Shown: positions 1 to 12,859 of the stretch, one piece after another
Layout of the letters: each line of letters starts with the position of its first letter
How positions within the stretch are numbered: the stretch's first letter is position 1
Assembly: GCA_009823505.1 (NCBI GenBank)
Contig: VZQC01010577.1
Span: 338,192 to 402,191 of the forward strand
Direction: 5' to 3'
Origin: Rhizomys pruinosus
Lineage: Eukaryota; Chordata; Mammalia; Rodentia; Spalacidae
Length of the DNA stretch: 64,000 nt
Notes under the pieces: model-generated
The model's input: only the letters and a program-made list of their open reading frames with translations
Databases searched by the model: none
Told to the model about the DNA's origin: nothing
Position numbers and translations under genes: made by a program

Positions 1-1789
1 GATGCGCCATTTGTTTCTGGAGAGGAAGGAGTGACAGGTTCAGGAATGTTACACCCCATGTCAAAACTCCCTGGGTAAGTGGGGGGGGGGGGCTGCAGGC
101 TCCTGATCGCCCACCAGGTGAGTGGGGCAGGCTCCAGGTCCCTGGACTTCGCAGGTTGTCAGGCAAAGCCAGCTCCCTTATTGCTCAGCCAATATGGAAT
201 ATCAGGCCCCACAAAACCTACCTTTTGGGTTGAGGTATCTTAGATTTTTTAAAAGGAAGATTTATGTAGTTTTTATTGTTTGTAAACTGACTTAAACATA
301 GGTACCAATTAAAACCATTTTGAGAAAATGTCTTAAGCATATACAGCACATTGTTACCGCACCCAGACCCCGATGCCCTCTTACCCTCTTCCCGCTCCTG
401 ACCCCCTTCTTCTCAAGTCTGATTTCTCCCATTTTCATGTCTTTTTATGGGTGCGGGCTTCGTGGAACACTCATTTTTGATGGCTGCTTAGTATTTCACT
501 ATGTGATTAGAATCAAATCAATTCAGCTTATCCATTCTTGTGTGTGGCAGCCATGTGAATAATGAGCAGGTTCTTATATATCTACTGCATGCAGCAGCTT
601 GGATGAGGCCATGTCTACCCTGGACTGCTCCCTGTTAATGTGCATGAAAGAGACTTTTAGGCAGGCCTGTTCCTGAGAGACAGACACAGGACTCCTTTGT
701 GAACCCATTTTGGCTCTAGGTTCTTGGCAACTTAACCACATCTTCCTTATAATTTATGATCATTGGAAAACTTTCCACTCAATCTTTCTTCCTCTTCCTT
801 TGTTGGGGACCAGAGTTCAGACATCCATCTTTCTCATCCTTTGTTCCCTAGTCCCTTTTACATAGGAATTCCTATGACAAAATATTTCCGTGTATGATCA
901 CATCCAATGACAACTTCTGAGAGGTCTTGCAATCATCTTTCTAACAAATGTGTAATTTTTTTTTGGTCACTCTGGGAACATACTTTGGAATGGTCAGGGC
1001 ATAGCAGCTGGCCTCTAGTTTTATCAAGACACACAAGCTTGCCATAAACTTTCTAAACAGATTACATGGCGCAGCTTTTTCATGGGCATTCTGTCAGTTC
1101 CTGTTCCTAGTACCAAAGAGAACTTGCCACTTCCTCTTTCTCAGGTCAGCTGACATCTTTGGACTACATAAATGGCTGCACTAGACTGCAGGTTATTCTT
1201 ATCCTGTCTTAGGATAGGGCTCCGTCTAGATTCCAGATCTTTCTTCTTGCTTTCATTTGTTCATTTGTTCACTCAACAAATGTTCATTGAGCAATGATTC
1301 CCAGCATATTCTGGATGTTGGAAATCCACTGTTGTGCAAGATGTTTCCTTCCCCTTTTCATGTGTACAATGGTAGGAACATTGGTATCTCCTGGTGGTGT
1401 GATGAATCACACCATCATTAAGGGGTCAGTAAAGGAAGAAGTTAACCACTAAGCAGAAAGGATGTTACAGCATTTCCTGTATAATCAGGCTTTTTTCCAA
1501 CTGTGTATGCATCTCCTTCATAGGGCATGTCCCCTTCTATGCTTGATGTGGTGAAGTCAGAGGCTTTAATATTAGAACAGCAGCACTCTCTTCCTGAACA
1601 GCATTTGTTTCAGTTCCAGGAGATGGTCCTCATCTGTTTCCCGTACTTGAAGCTCTTATCAAGTGAATGAAGTAGCATTGGTTTGAAGCATGAACAGGTT
1701 TGTTCTTTTAGAAATATTAAATTATGGTTGAGTATCCATACTAAATGCTTTGATATGTTGGATTTTAACAACCTGGGCCCAATTTAGAA
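1..1789. other. Intergenic DNA, no gene recognised
   Basis: No coding region or RNA gene is supported. A run of about ten G lies near 81-92. The stretch 270-560 is pyrimidine-rich on the plus strand and could be an old antisense L1 3'UTR, but I cannot prove it. From 570 to 1789 I see unique-looking AT-rich sequence downstream of the first OR pseudogene. Confidence 0.5.
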
Positions 1790-1944
1790 GATTTTTTTTT
1801 GTCTTTTCGAGACAGGGTCTCCCTGTAGCCCCAGCTGTCCTGGAACTCACTCTGTAGACCAGGCTGGCCTTGAACTCACAAAGATCCACCTGCCTCTGCC
1901 TCCCAAGTGCCAGGATTAAAGGCATGCATCACCATGCCCGGCCT
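1790..1944 (-). mobile_element. B1 SINE
   Basis: 7SL-derived B1 read on the minus strand: T-run at the left, then the antisense body, ending in catgcccggc. Related strings (tagaagattttttt and tagaagaatctttttt) flank it, an imperfect target-site duplication. It sits at the 3' edge of the OR pseudogene to its right. Confidence 0.9.
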
Positions 1945-1945
1945 A

Positions 1946-2826
1946 GAAGAATCTTTTTTTCTACCAACTTTATTTACCTCCTTGTTTCTCATGCTTTCGA
2001 TGAGCGTTGATGAGTGGTTTTTACTTGGGAATGAAAAGCCCTTAATATAGGGAGGCCACTTTTATATTCTCCTCGGAATGGTCAGAATAGAGTTGTAAGT
2101 ACATGTGAGAGTTCCACAGAAAATGGAGATCACTGACAAGTGGGGGCACAGGTGGAGAGGGTTTTGTTCCTCCCTGCAGAAGAAGACATCTTTAGGATGG
2201 CAGCCATGATGTATTTACAGGAGAAGATAACAACAGCACACTGAAGGTTAAACCCACAAGACATCCAGAAGCCTGGCATTGGGGTCAGTGTTGGCCCATG
2301 AAACAGTGATATATCACCAGAAAAGTGTCAGATAGAGAGAATGACAGTAAAAAATGTAAAGCCTGTGTGTTCTAAGAATTTATTGATCCCATGAGAACCC
2401 GCCTCTATTTGGACGCAGACTTTCTGGGACATGATTATAGGGTAGCACAGTGGCTTACAGATGGCCATATAATGGTCCACTGTCATAGCCGCCAGGAGGT
2501 AGCAGTCACTGGTTGCAAATGCTGCATAGACCAACAACTACACTACACATCCTCCAAATGAGATGGATCTGTCTTTGACTATGAAGTTTTGCAGCATCTT
2601 AGGTGTGATAGAAGATGTGTAACAGATGTCAACAAAAGCCAGATGTTGTAGGAAGAAGTACATGGGAGTCTGAAGTCTGGAGTCAGTGTTGATGCGGAGG
2701 ATCATGCCAGTGTTACCTACCATGGATGTCATGTAGATGAAAAGAAACACAATGAAGAGAACACACTGAAACTCATGCTGGATCTCAACTCCCAGAAGGT
2801 AGACGTCCGTGACTATCTTGTGTCAT
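1946..2826 (-). pseudogene. Olfactory receptor pseudogene, OR5AK-like, type Y
   Basis: A broken single-exon class II odorant receptor. The ATG (2824-2826) begins MTQ as in the intact gene at 57584-58552, but a small indel shifts the frame within about eight codons. The next frame (2750 down to 2538) reads TM1-TM3 with [19 protein letters not shown] and SISFGGCVV, then meets a stop where the intact copy has Gln100. It continues from there to about 2328 with MSQKVC intact, but the DRY motif is DHY, and later stops follow. TM5-TM7 are recognisable only at nucleotide level down to about 1960. A B1 sits in the 3' end and L1 sequence starts just upstream of the ATG. Nucleotide similarity to the intact type Y gene is high, so it is a recent local duplicate. 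Non-functional with high confidence. Confidence 0.93.
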
Positions 2827-2839
2827 GTCATAGCTGCCA

Positions 2840-3390
2840 ATAGTCTTTGAAGCAAAGAGCAATTAAAAAAGGAAGTATTCAAGCTGGGATATCTGCAGGA
2901 AGAGAGGCGATAAGGCCCTGCTGTTGAAGACCTGATATAAACATGGGAAAGATGTATGGAGACCGCACCTGCAAGTACACAGATGGTCTCTGGGATGCCA
3001 GAGAGTGTTACCAAAGACCACTAAACCAATAAAGCAAATATAGGTCTCCTTGAGTCAAGCAAGATTCCTCCATCAGCACCAGCTACACCTCATCTGCCTG
3101 GAAATACTGTGCAGCAGTGGCAGCCATATGTCTGTATATCCCAAATCTAATTGGCTATTAGCTCTCTCCTTGGAGGAATAACCCACGGCTGATGCCACAA
3201 GCTTACATCCTCTAATGGTTAGGAGATGTTTATAAATCACAGGAAGACCCTGCCATAACTTAACAGAAGAAATGTAAATTCATGAATTAACATAACCATC
3301 CCAAACCCCATCTGTGTCTATAGACCAACGTAACTACCATATACAATTTAAATAAGTCTGTTGTAAATACCTATATATCTGTAACTTGTG
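2840..3390 (+). mobile_element. Older L1 3'UTR, left part
   Basis: Matches, in the same orientation, 10690-11260 and, on the other strand, 24370-24970 and 44000-44370. These copies end in or continue into the common L1 3' end, so this is L1 3'UTR. It is interrupted after cttgtg (3390) by the full-length L1 and resumes at about 11831. Confidence 0.75.
3365..3390. repeat. Left target-site duplication of the full-length L1
   Basis: The 26 bases here begin aaatacctatatatct and end cttgtg. The counterpart at 11831-11854 begins aaatacctattattcaatt and ends gtg. The two align with a few differences and bracket the L1, showing one target-primed insertion. Confidence 0.7.
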
Positions 3391-3870
3391 CGGGCTGGTA
3401 AACAGGGTCGAAGGGGGAGACCCGCATCATAGACCCAGGCCCCAAAGGTACAGACTACAAATCAGAGCTTGACCGCGCCCAGCCGTGGTAGGGTCTGGCT
3501 GGGGCGGAAGTCTGGGAGAGGGGTCTCGACTCTGAACCCGTAACTGGGGTTAACAAAGGACGTCGGTCCCGTGCAGAGGAGCGCGCTGCGTTAAGTGAGG
3601 TTCCTTCAGTCGTAAGGGCTTTGGTACTGTGCGTGGAAACCTTGGGCGCTGCAAACCCATGGGGTCGCATGGGATAGACCACATAAAACACCAGGCAGTT
3701 TGTACAAAGCTCCAGCTCTAGGCGGTTGGAGGGGGGCAGCTGGGAGAGGGGTCGCTCGCTCGAACCCGTTTCTACGGGGTCCCCGGCCCAGATTGGGCCG
3801 GGGGCGGCGGGCTAGATCAGGCACACAAACTCCCCTCCCCTCCCCCCGCGCCAATGAATTGGCTAAGAAT
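3391..3870 (+). promoter_or_regulatory. L1 5'UTR with tandem monomers (promoter)
   Basis: A CpG-rich island in an AT-rich window. The string tgggagagggg recurs at 3513 and 3741, each time followed by a related segment (ctgaacccgtaactggggt; tcgaacccgtttctacggggt), so the period is about 228 bp. The segments before it (gtacagactacaaatcagagc; gtacaaagctccagctc) also align. Rodent L1 promoters are typically built from tandem monomers of about 200 bp; activity here is inferred. Confidence 0.75.
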
Positions 3871-4139
3871 CCAATATGGTCCTTCCTTGGATAACCTCAG
3901 ACAACAGAAAAGAGAAGACAAACTTAGGCTTCCAACATCCAATTATACACAAACTGAAAACCTGAAACCTAGCCAAGTCATACACCATAAAAAAAAAAAA
4001 AAAGCAATCAGACAGGAGGCAAGCAAAACATCGCGCTAATATAGTGAAAAATCGTTTGTGACTTGAACCACAAAAGGGAAACCAATGCCAAGGGACACCC
4101 GACAAGGACAACAGGGAAAGGCACAGATAATCATCCACA

Positions 4140-5340
4140 CCTGGCCCTACCAAACCTGAGGAGATAGCCACAATGGGATCCCTTTGGAGGAGACCCAAGG
4201 CAACAGCTTGACGAATAATTGCAGCATACACAGAGAAATTAAAGAAATAAAGAAGAAGTGCATGGTAACTAAAGAGAGAGACATGAAAAAACTAAAAAGG
4301 ACCTAGAGGATACAGGACAAACTTCGGAAAGAACTAAAGGAACAGAATGACATAACTCCACAGAAAGGTGAAGGACAAAAAAACAAACCCGAATGGAAGT
4401 AAGAAAAACACTAAAAAGGAACGCCAACCAACATAGAAAGTACACCAAGAAGAGAATGAGAAGCCAAAATAAGAGATTGAGAAGGCTCAAAAAGGTGAAA
4501 TGTGAAAGTACTAAAGAAAACACAGGAGGAAAAACACAAAAAGTAAATTAAACACTCAGTCAATCAAGAAGAGAAAATAGAAATGGAAAAATCCTCCGAA
4601 GTAATTATAATGGATTAGCAGAACAAAGAATATCAAACCTGGAAGATAACACAGACAATTAAAAGCTCAATAAAGATTATGAAAAATTTAAAATATACCA
4701 AAAAGTGGAACAACCAAAATTGGGACACTTTTGAAAAGACCAAACCACCTCCACATCATAGGATAAGGGAAGGAGAAAGAATCTCAAGAGAATAGTATTA
4801 TCAGATCTTCAACAGAAATAATAGATGAAAATTTCCCCAAACAGAAAATAGACAAGCCCATACAAATACAAGAAGCACATAGACTCCAAATGACAAGATC
4901 AGAAAAGAAACACCCATGCCATATCATAGTTAAAATGCTAGATGTCCAAAACAAAGACAAAATTCTGAGGGCCACAAAAGAAAAACAAGTCACATACAAG
5001 TGGAAACCCATCAGAATTACAAACTGACTTCTCGCCTCAACCATGAAAGCAAAAAACAGGAGCAAAGCATTCCTGGTTAAGGGACTATGGATGCCAACCC
5101 AGAGATTACTTTACCAGCAAAAAAGTGTCGACTATAGTTGAAGGAAGAGAGAAAAATCTTCCCATGACATAAAAAAGATGTGAATACATGTCTGGAAAAA
5201 CCAACTCTTCATAAAATACTTGAAGCAATTCAAAAGGGAGCAGAAGAGAGAAGCAACAATTCTCAAACCCTAGAAAAAGAAACTACAAAAACATAACCAT
5301 AGGAGCAAAATCAAAGGCGAAGTCCAAATGGATAATAAAG
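4140..5340 (+). pseudogene. L1 ORF1 region, broken as given
   Basis: Position between the 5'UTR and the endonuclease segment identifies this as ORF1, the RNA-binding chaperone gene. The A-rich, Lys/Glu-rich first half (4260-4700) fits a coiled coil. The second half (about 4900-5100) resembles the ORF1 C-terminal part of other non-murine rodent L1s as I remember them. No frame stays open for more than about 60 codons on the sense strand. Exact boundaries are uncertain. Confidence 0.6.
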
Positions 5341-5344
5341 TGAA

Positions 5345-8300
5345 AGGAAGCAACATCCATCTTTCAATTTGTAACCTTAAATATTAATGGGCTAAACTCC
5401 CCAATCAAAAGGCATAGACGGGAGAATGGATTAGGAAACAAAACCCATCTATATGCATCTACAAGAAACCCATCTCAATTTCAAGGAAGGCACCCAACTT
5501 TAAGTTGAAGGGATTAAGAAAGTATTCCAAGCAAATGGTACCAAAAAAGAAAGTGGGTGTGGCTATTCTAATATCAGGACAAAATAGAACTTCAAAGCAA
5601 AAGAAATCAAAAGAGAAACAGAGGCCATTACATCCTTATTAGGAACAATTGAATCATGAAGATTTCACAATCATAAATATATCAAACCAACATCAGTGCA
5701 CCAAACTTTATAAAGACAATTCTTCCAGCGATCTCAAGGCACAGATTAACCCCAGCACACTAATAACTAGGGGACTTCAATACCCCATTAAGCCTCTAGA
5801 CAGCTCAACAGGACAAAGGATAAACAGAGAGGACATCTGAACTAAATGACACAATACACCAATGGACCTCACAGACATCTACCGAATATTTCACCCAAAC
5901 ACCAGAGAATACACTTTCTACTCTCAGCACCTCATGGACATTCTCCAAAATAGACCATACTACTGGGACACAGGGAAAAAACCAACAATATAAAAGATTG
6001 AAATAATCTCATGCATCCTATCAGACCACAGTGCAATAAAACTAAAAATCAAACAGAGATAAACCCAAAAAAAAAAAAAAACATGGAGACTAAACAACAC
6101 TCTCCTGAATGAATGAGTGCGGGGATCAAGGAAGAAATAAAAAAAGAAATAAAAACATTCCTGGAGCTGAATGACAATGATAAAACAACACAGCAAAATC
6201 TATGGGACACTCTAAAAGCAACCAATCCTAGAAAGGAAATTTATAGCTCTAAGTGCACAAAGAAATAAAAAAAATTAATTTAAAAAAATAAATAAATACT
6301 GTCATTCACCAAAAAAAAAAAAAAAAAAAAAAAAAACACGAAAGAGCACAAGTGAATGAATATCTAACACTGCAGCTAAAAATACTTGAGATACAACAAC
6401 AAATGAACCCTAAACGGCAGCAGACAAGGAAGAAATAACAAAGAATCAGAGCAGAGATCAATGAAATAGAAACAAAGAAAACCATACATAAAAACTCACT
6501 GAACTCCAACAGTTGGTTTCTTTGAGAGCATAACAAGTCAGACCAGACCTCTATCCCAGTTAACCAAAGAAAGAGGGATCAAACCCAAATTCGAATAAGC
6601 TGTATGACAGGGGCAATATCATGTCACAGACAATTGAAAGATCCGACAATCATACGGGACTAACTTCAAAAAACTTATATTCTAAATTAAATGAAAAAAA
6701 AAACCTAGAGAAAAATGGATGAATCCGAAAATCCTGGGAATCCCACAGAGATCAACCAAGAAGGAGTATCTGAAAGCCTAAACAGACCAATAGATACAGG
6801 AAGATCTGAAGATCTAATAAGTAGCTCCCAACCAAAAAATGCCAGGCCCGATGGGATTCATCACACAAAGAATTCTTATAAACATATTTCGTTAAAGAGA
6901 CTTACAACCATTACTTCGGGGTTAAATAATGTTTTAGACAGATATAAACTGAGGACTTCTCCCAGACATATCCTTCTATGAACCCACATAACGCTTACTC
7001 TACCCGGAAGAACCAGGTAAGATACAACCAAAAAGTGAGACTATAGACCCCATCTCCCTAATGAACACAGAAGATGCTCCAAAATTCTACAACAGGAATT
7101 CTGGCAAATTCGCATACAGGACTCAACAAGAAGAAAAAGATCATCCACATGACCAAGTGTGGATTCCAATCCAGACCATGCAGGTATGGTTTCAAACATA
7201 CGAAAATCAGATAAACAATCATCAACATGATCAATGGTACTGAAGGGACAAAAAACCCACCAGTCATCCAATGATGCGGAGAAAGCCTTTGACAAAAATC
7301 CAGACGCCCTTCATGTTTAAGCCCTGGAGGGTATTGGTCTGGAGGTGATCATTCTATTCCTCAATGTAATTAAAGCAATATACAAAAACACCCACCAGCC
7401 CAATATCATCCTCAATGGGGAAATGACAGAACAATTCCCCTTAAAAGTAGGATCACTCGGCAAAGGCTGCCCCCCCTTTCACCACTCCTTTCAATGTAGT
7501 GCTAGAAACCCTAGCTGAGGCTAAGGCAAGAAAAGGAAATAAAGGTATCTAATTGAAAAGAGGAAGTCAAGCTATCCTCTTTTTGCTATGATGATAATGT
7601 GATTGTCTAACCTAAGGGATGCTAAGAACTCCACCAGACAACTTTCTTTTCCCCTAGAAACAATTCAGCTTCGCAAAGTGGCAGGATACAAAAATACCTA
7701 GAAAAAATCAGCCTTTCTTGTACACCACACAACAGCAATTGAAGAAGGACTACAAGGAGACCTTCCACTTACAATAGCTCTCAAAACATAAAAAATACCT
7801 AGGAACAACCTAACCAACACACCGAGGATCTTCTACGACAAAAATTTTTAAACCCCTGAAAAAGGAAATTGAGGAACCGAATTCATGAAGATGGACAAAC
7901 CATCCCATGTCATGGATTGGGAAATAAATATAGTTAAAAATGTCCATCCTAACCCAAACAGTGTACAGATTTAATGCGCTACCCAATCATACTCCCCAAG
8001 TTTCTTCAAGGCCTGGAAAAAAAATCCTCCAATTTTCATTTGAGAAACAAAGAAAAAACCCGCACACGCTAATAGTCCTAAACAACCCTTAGTGAAAAGA
8101 GCATACAGGGGGATCCTTTACCAGACATTCAAACATTACTACAGGGCCTTATCTCATAGACAGCCTGTAATGGCACAAAAAACAGACCATTGAGACCAAT
8201 GGAATAAAACTGAAAATCCACCCTGAGCACATACATTTCAGCCCCTCATATTTGCCACAGGGGGCCAAGAAGAAACAATGGAAGAAAGCGTAGCAACTCT

Positions 8301-9400
8301 TCAGCAAGTGGTGCTGGCAAAACTGGATCACCACTTGTAGAAGAATGAAATTACAACCCCTCCTCGCCTTGTACAAAGAGTAAACTCCAATGGACCAAAG
8401 ACCTCACGTGAAAACCAAAACTCTGGAGGTGATAGAAGAAGACTTGGCAGCAGCTACAAACTCATAGGTGTCGGAAAAGACTTCCTAAACTCGACCAGCA
8501 GCTGCACAAGAAAAAGATCGACATTGACAAATGGGACCTCAAGGGACGGGGGTAAAGCTATCTAGTAATCATAAGGACAGAACAAAGTTTACAAGAGAAT
8601 GGACAAATAACTAGGTAATAAAGTAGGAGAAGCCCACAATGGGCAGGAAACTTCACAGCAGATACATCTGACAAAGCATTAATTTCCAGAGCATATGACA
8701 AGCTACTCAAAAAACAAAGAAGAAAGAGAAAACACAATAATCATTCAAAATGATGGAGCAAAGGATCTGAATAGAGACTTCACAGAGGGAGGAGTTAGAA
8801 ATGGCCCCGAGAAGACATCTTAAAGAAGTGTTCAACATCTCTGATAATTAAGTGAAATTCAAATTAAAAACACTCTGAGATATCTCCTTATTACTCCAAT
8901 AAGACTGGCTAGGATCAGGAACACTACGATGATACAAGGGCGGGGAGAGGTTGTGGGGAAAGGGGAACACACTCATCCTGTGCTGGTGGGAATGCAACTT
9001 GACAGCCACTGTGGAATGACGTTAGTGTGGAGAACACCTAGAGACTCAAAATGAGTCTTCCATTTGACATCATACCACTCCTGGGTATTACCACACAAGA
9101 CACATACTTACTGCAAGATACATGCAAACCATATTTATTGCAGCTTCTGTTCACTAATAGCAAAAGCTGGAACCAAACATGCCCAGTTGTGGGTCTCAAC
9201 TGCGAGTGGGATAGGAAAAATGTGGTACATGTTCACAATGGAACTATGCCAGCAGTTATATAAGAGGGAAGACAAACATTCAAAATTGCAGGTAAATGAT
9301 TGGATGGCTAGAAGGACGATAGTCTAGAATATAGTGAAGTAACTACAGTCCCCAGAAGAACAAACGCACAATGGTGTCCCTCATAGGTGTGATGCTAGGT
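5345..9400 (+). pseudogene. L1 ORF2 region (endonuclease-reverse transcriptase), broken as given
   Basis: The start (about 5360-5960) has the order expected of the L1 endonuclease; the string atggacctcacagacatctacc (5861-5882) is typical. The reverse transcriptase lies at about 6700-8000. The end (8930-9310), around gagaggttgtggggaaagg, matches the ORF2 3' parts at 16366-17060 and 62580-63070. ORF2 nicks DNA and copies its own RNA at the nick. The longest sense frame is under 90 codons. Compared with the copies at 16.4 and 62.6 kb, this one shows extra single-base gains and losses. Confidence 0.75.
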
Positions 9401-11830
9401 AACCAACACCCCGATATAAATATTTCTCATAGGAGAGGGGATGCATAGAAGAGACAACAACAGAACGAGCCTGCATCAGAAAACATGGACGATGGTGGAA
9501 TTGGAAAGCGTGGGGTGAGTGGGTGGGAGAGGAACAGGTCTTGTATATTCGATTAGATATTTATTGAACGTGGCTCCAGCAGTACCCAGTTTCCGCTACT
9601 AGCACACTGCTACAGGACCACTGGGTGTTTTAGAACTTAGTAAAAGTAATATGTGTAATTAAAACAACATTGGTTTACCAAATCTGATAAAAATGGCAAT
9701 GCATCTGGAATTAAATGGTAGAATTAATTCGCTGTTGCCCACATTTGCTTTTACATTTAAATCTGTGTTTTAGAGCAAGAACTTTGTGGGATTGGACACA
9801 ATAGAATTTTCTCATAATTTCTCTGTTGTACAGTAATCAACTTGTAGCATTCGTCGTTAGAGGCCTAGTAACGATGATTAAAGTAAAAATAAGTGTGCTA
9901 CCCACAGCTTAGTATCATAGATAGTCACCCAAAACAACAGGGGTGAAGTTTGGATGAATCTAGTGCACTTGACTCCACACCTATAGTCAGTATAATACAA
10001 CTTCTTCTAGGAGACTCATACCTAAAAAAAAAAAAAAAAAGGGGTGGGGGGGAGACAGAAAGGACATGAAACCGGTTTCAGGTCAAATTCCCTAGCAAGG
10101 TCAAATCGATAAAACGTAACCTAGGGGAAAAGAGGGATTTGTTGGTCCAACAGGAGATCAAAGGCACAACGTTAAGGTGCGCGAAGAAAGAAGACAGAAA
10201 AAGAAGTAAGAGCAGGGGTTGGATGGAGGATGGGGTCCAAAAATGCTGGCAACGGATAGGAGTTACCCACGGAACTACTTAAAGGAAAGAAAAGCCAGCA
10301 GAGTGCCAATAAACATCTAACCCTCTGGGATCCTAATGGTAACAAACAGGTATATCAAGGACCTAATGGAAATATCCGCCGTCATAGGTGGCCACAAGGT
10401 TTGATATGAGAGACTTCTTGCCTTCCATCCCCCATCGAACAAGGAGAAAAAGGAATATGACGATGATGAGGTCGCTTTTCCCAACTGTAAATTGGAGACA
10501 ACCTAAATTGTAGTAGATCTCTTAAAAAAAAAAAAAAAATAAAACTGCTTTTTTAATTATATAGAATTGTTTTTTACTGTGTTTGAAGAAGGATTACTCT
10601 CTGTTCAGAACAATATAATACTAAAGTCCTAGGGCTTGCACTCAGGCAAAATATATTAATCAGGAAGCTCTGACATCAGCAATGGATTATTCCCAGGTGG
10701 ATGTTGGCCAGGGGAATCCAAGGCCCCACGAAAAGGTAAGGGCTCCTTGCCTCTAGGTTGCGATACCTACAGGAGGAGAGGCAATTAAACCCAGGATAGC
10801 CGAGACCTGACATTAACATGGAGGAGATGTATTAACCACACATGCACAGTGTACAGAATGGCCTCTGGAATGGCCAGAGAGTGTTAACAAAGGCCACTAA
10901 CATAATAAAGCAAATATGGGTCTCACCTGATCAAGCAAGACCTCACCCGTCCAGCACCAGCCATTAACCTCACCTGTCCTGGATCAATTAACTGTGCAGC
11001 AGAGGCACCATGTGCCTGTATATCCCAACACTAATTGGGCTATGGCTCTCCCCTTGGAGGAAAATAATCCATGTGCTGAATGCCACAAGCTTACATCCTC
11101 TAAGGTAGTTAGATGTTATAGCCAGCAGTTAAGACCCTGCATATTTAACAGGGGGAAACTTGTAATTCATGGATATACATATCCAACAGTGCTCATGCAT
11201 AAAGTTAACTACCAAATAACTATTTAGTGCTACGTGCTAAATACCGTATATATCGATGCTTGTTCTCATTAGTAGAATCGAAAGTTATTCCTGGACAAAC
11301 TGTCAAGCCCATGACAGGAAAACAACATGTACCAGATGTCCAGTCAAACAGCTCCAGAGGGAGGGACTGTTTTTACTTCTATCCACCTGTGCCCCTTTTT
11401 CTCAAGCCATAGGGAACACTCTGGGAAGAGAGGGCGTGGTTAAGAATGTAAGGGCTCTGGATTGCGGGGTGAAGGGTGTAATTGGATTACTAGCAATGTT
11501 CTGGACACTCATGTTGATCAACTTGATTGAACAAACAACCTGTCCACCCCCCACTAGGATGGTGGGCTGTTAGTGTGGGTTTGAGGCACAACAGCCTGCA
11601 GATAGGTTTTGCAGAGAGAGCTGTACTCATGGATTATCAACTTATAGCTAAAAAATGAAAAAAAAAAAAAAAAAACTGAGAGAACGATGCAGGACAGTTA
11701 TGGCAGAACGCATGACTGGATGATGGGGGGTGGTGGGGGGAGGGAGGGAGGGAAAGGAGAAATTAAGCCTGAACTGAATGGAAAACAATGTATGAAATGC
11801 ACAAAGCCACAATAAAAACACTAATTAAAA
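9401..11830 (+). mobile_element. L1 3' region of the full-length element
   Basis: Contains A-runs at 10023-10040, 10525-10540 and 11655-11675, a segment shared with 2840-3390 (10690-11260), and the common L1 3' end, where gatgcaggac is followed by a G-rich tract and caataaaaa. The part 9660-10560 has no match elsewhere in the window and could be a second insertion or subfamily-specific 3'UTR. Confidence 0.6.
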
Positions 11831-12520
11831 AAATACCTATTATTCAATTGTGTGATACTTCATAGTAGGATCGGAAAGGCTAATTATTATACTGTTTTTA
11901 CGGTACCTAATATCTAATTGCATGGTGCTTCATTCTAGGATTGACAAGGTTATGTCCTGGACACGCTGGCCAGCCCATGACAGAAACCACGCCAGAACTG
12001 ACTAGAACACCAAGACATCACTCCAGAGGAAAAGTAGATGGTTTTGTTCTCATCTCACCTGTGCCCTTTTTCTTCTCGAACGCCTAGGGATACAATCTGC
12101 GGACAGAGGGGGGGGTGTGGTAGTACATGTAAGGGCCTGCCGAGTTTGGGTTAATGGTGAAACACAACAATATAGACTGACCACTCATTTGATCAAATGA
12201 TATGAACATACAAGAAGCCACCCCGCCCCCCCCCCCCCCCGCTGGATGGTGGGACCCATGAGCTGTGTGGGTTTGGGCACAACTGCTTGCAAATTGGTTT
12301 TACATGAAGGATTCTTGTACTCACAAATTATCACTTATTGTTAAAAAAAATGAAAACGAAACAAAACAAAAAAGCAGAGAAAGATGCAGAAAACTTAAGG
12401 CAGAATGCATGATCTGGGATGGGTAGGGGTGGGGTGGGGGGAAGGGAAGGGGATATATGCCTGAACTGAATTGGAAAATGATGTATGAAATACACAAAGC
12501 ATCAATAAAAAAAAAGAAAA
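11831..12520 (+). mobile_element. Older L1 3'UTR, right part
   Basis: Continues the element broken at 3390. It begins with the duplicated target (11831-11854), carries ccagcccatgacagaaac and the (C)n segment near 12225-12240, and ends at the L1 3' end (atgaaatacacaaagcatca, then A-rich) near 12510. Its order matches the antisense copies at 43.6-44.0 and 24.0-24.4 kb. Confidence 0.8.
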
Positions 12521-12695
12521 AAGGAAGTAGTCATGACTTTTTGATATGTAACTTGAAAGTGTTCAATTTTTCTTCTGTTTAAAGCTATATCAAATCATTC
12601 TATTATAGTGTTATTTAAAATGTAACCTACATGGGTATACATGAACTAAAATATGATTTCTTTAAATGGAAAAATGCCTTATGAACACATGCATC

Positions 12696-12739
12696 ACACA
12701 CACACACACACCACCACCACCACCACCACCACCACCACA
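12696..12739. repeat. (CA)n(CCA)n microsatellite
   Basis: A perfect CA run passes into perfect CCA/CAC triplets, a compound microsatellite. Confidence 0.95.
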
Positions 12740-12859
12740 AATAACAACAAATAAACACAAATCACACTAAAAAGCCCCACAAGTTTCTCACATGCTATTT
12801 TGGATGTAGACTTTCCTGAAAAACATCTTGAAGATTTTTTTTTTTTGCTTTATAGGTAT

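Larger units (their letters stand above)
3391..11830 (+). mobile_element. Near full-length LINE-1
   Basis: Sense-strand non-LTR retrotransposon with GC-rich 5'UTR carrying tandem monomers (3391-3870), ORF1 region (about 4140-5340), ORF2 region (about 5345-9400) and a long 3'UTR ending in a G-rich tract and caataaaaa (11690-11830). It is nested in an older L1 3'UTR and flanked by an imperfect target-site duplication. No reading frame above about 120 codons survives on either strand. Many breaks are single-base insertions or deletions rather than substitutions, so part of the damage may be sequencing error. At about 8.4 kb it is longer than typical rodent L1s (6-7.5 kb), mostly through a 2.4-kb 3' region that may contain a further insertion. 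Confidence 0.85.

Noticed and set aside
3400..3870. CpG-rich block as the CpG island promoter of a cellular gene
   Set aside because: It shows tandem monomers and is followed by L1 ORF1 and ORF2, so it is an L1 5'UTR.
3863..4231. 122-codon minus-strand frame
   Set aside because: It is antisense to L1 5'UTR/ORF1 and low in complexity (poly-Phe from an A-run).
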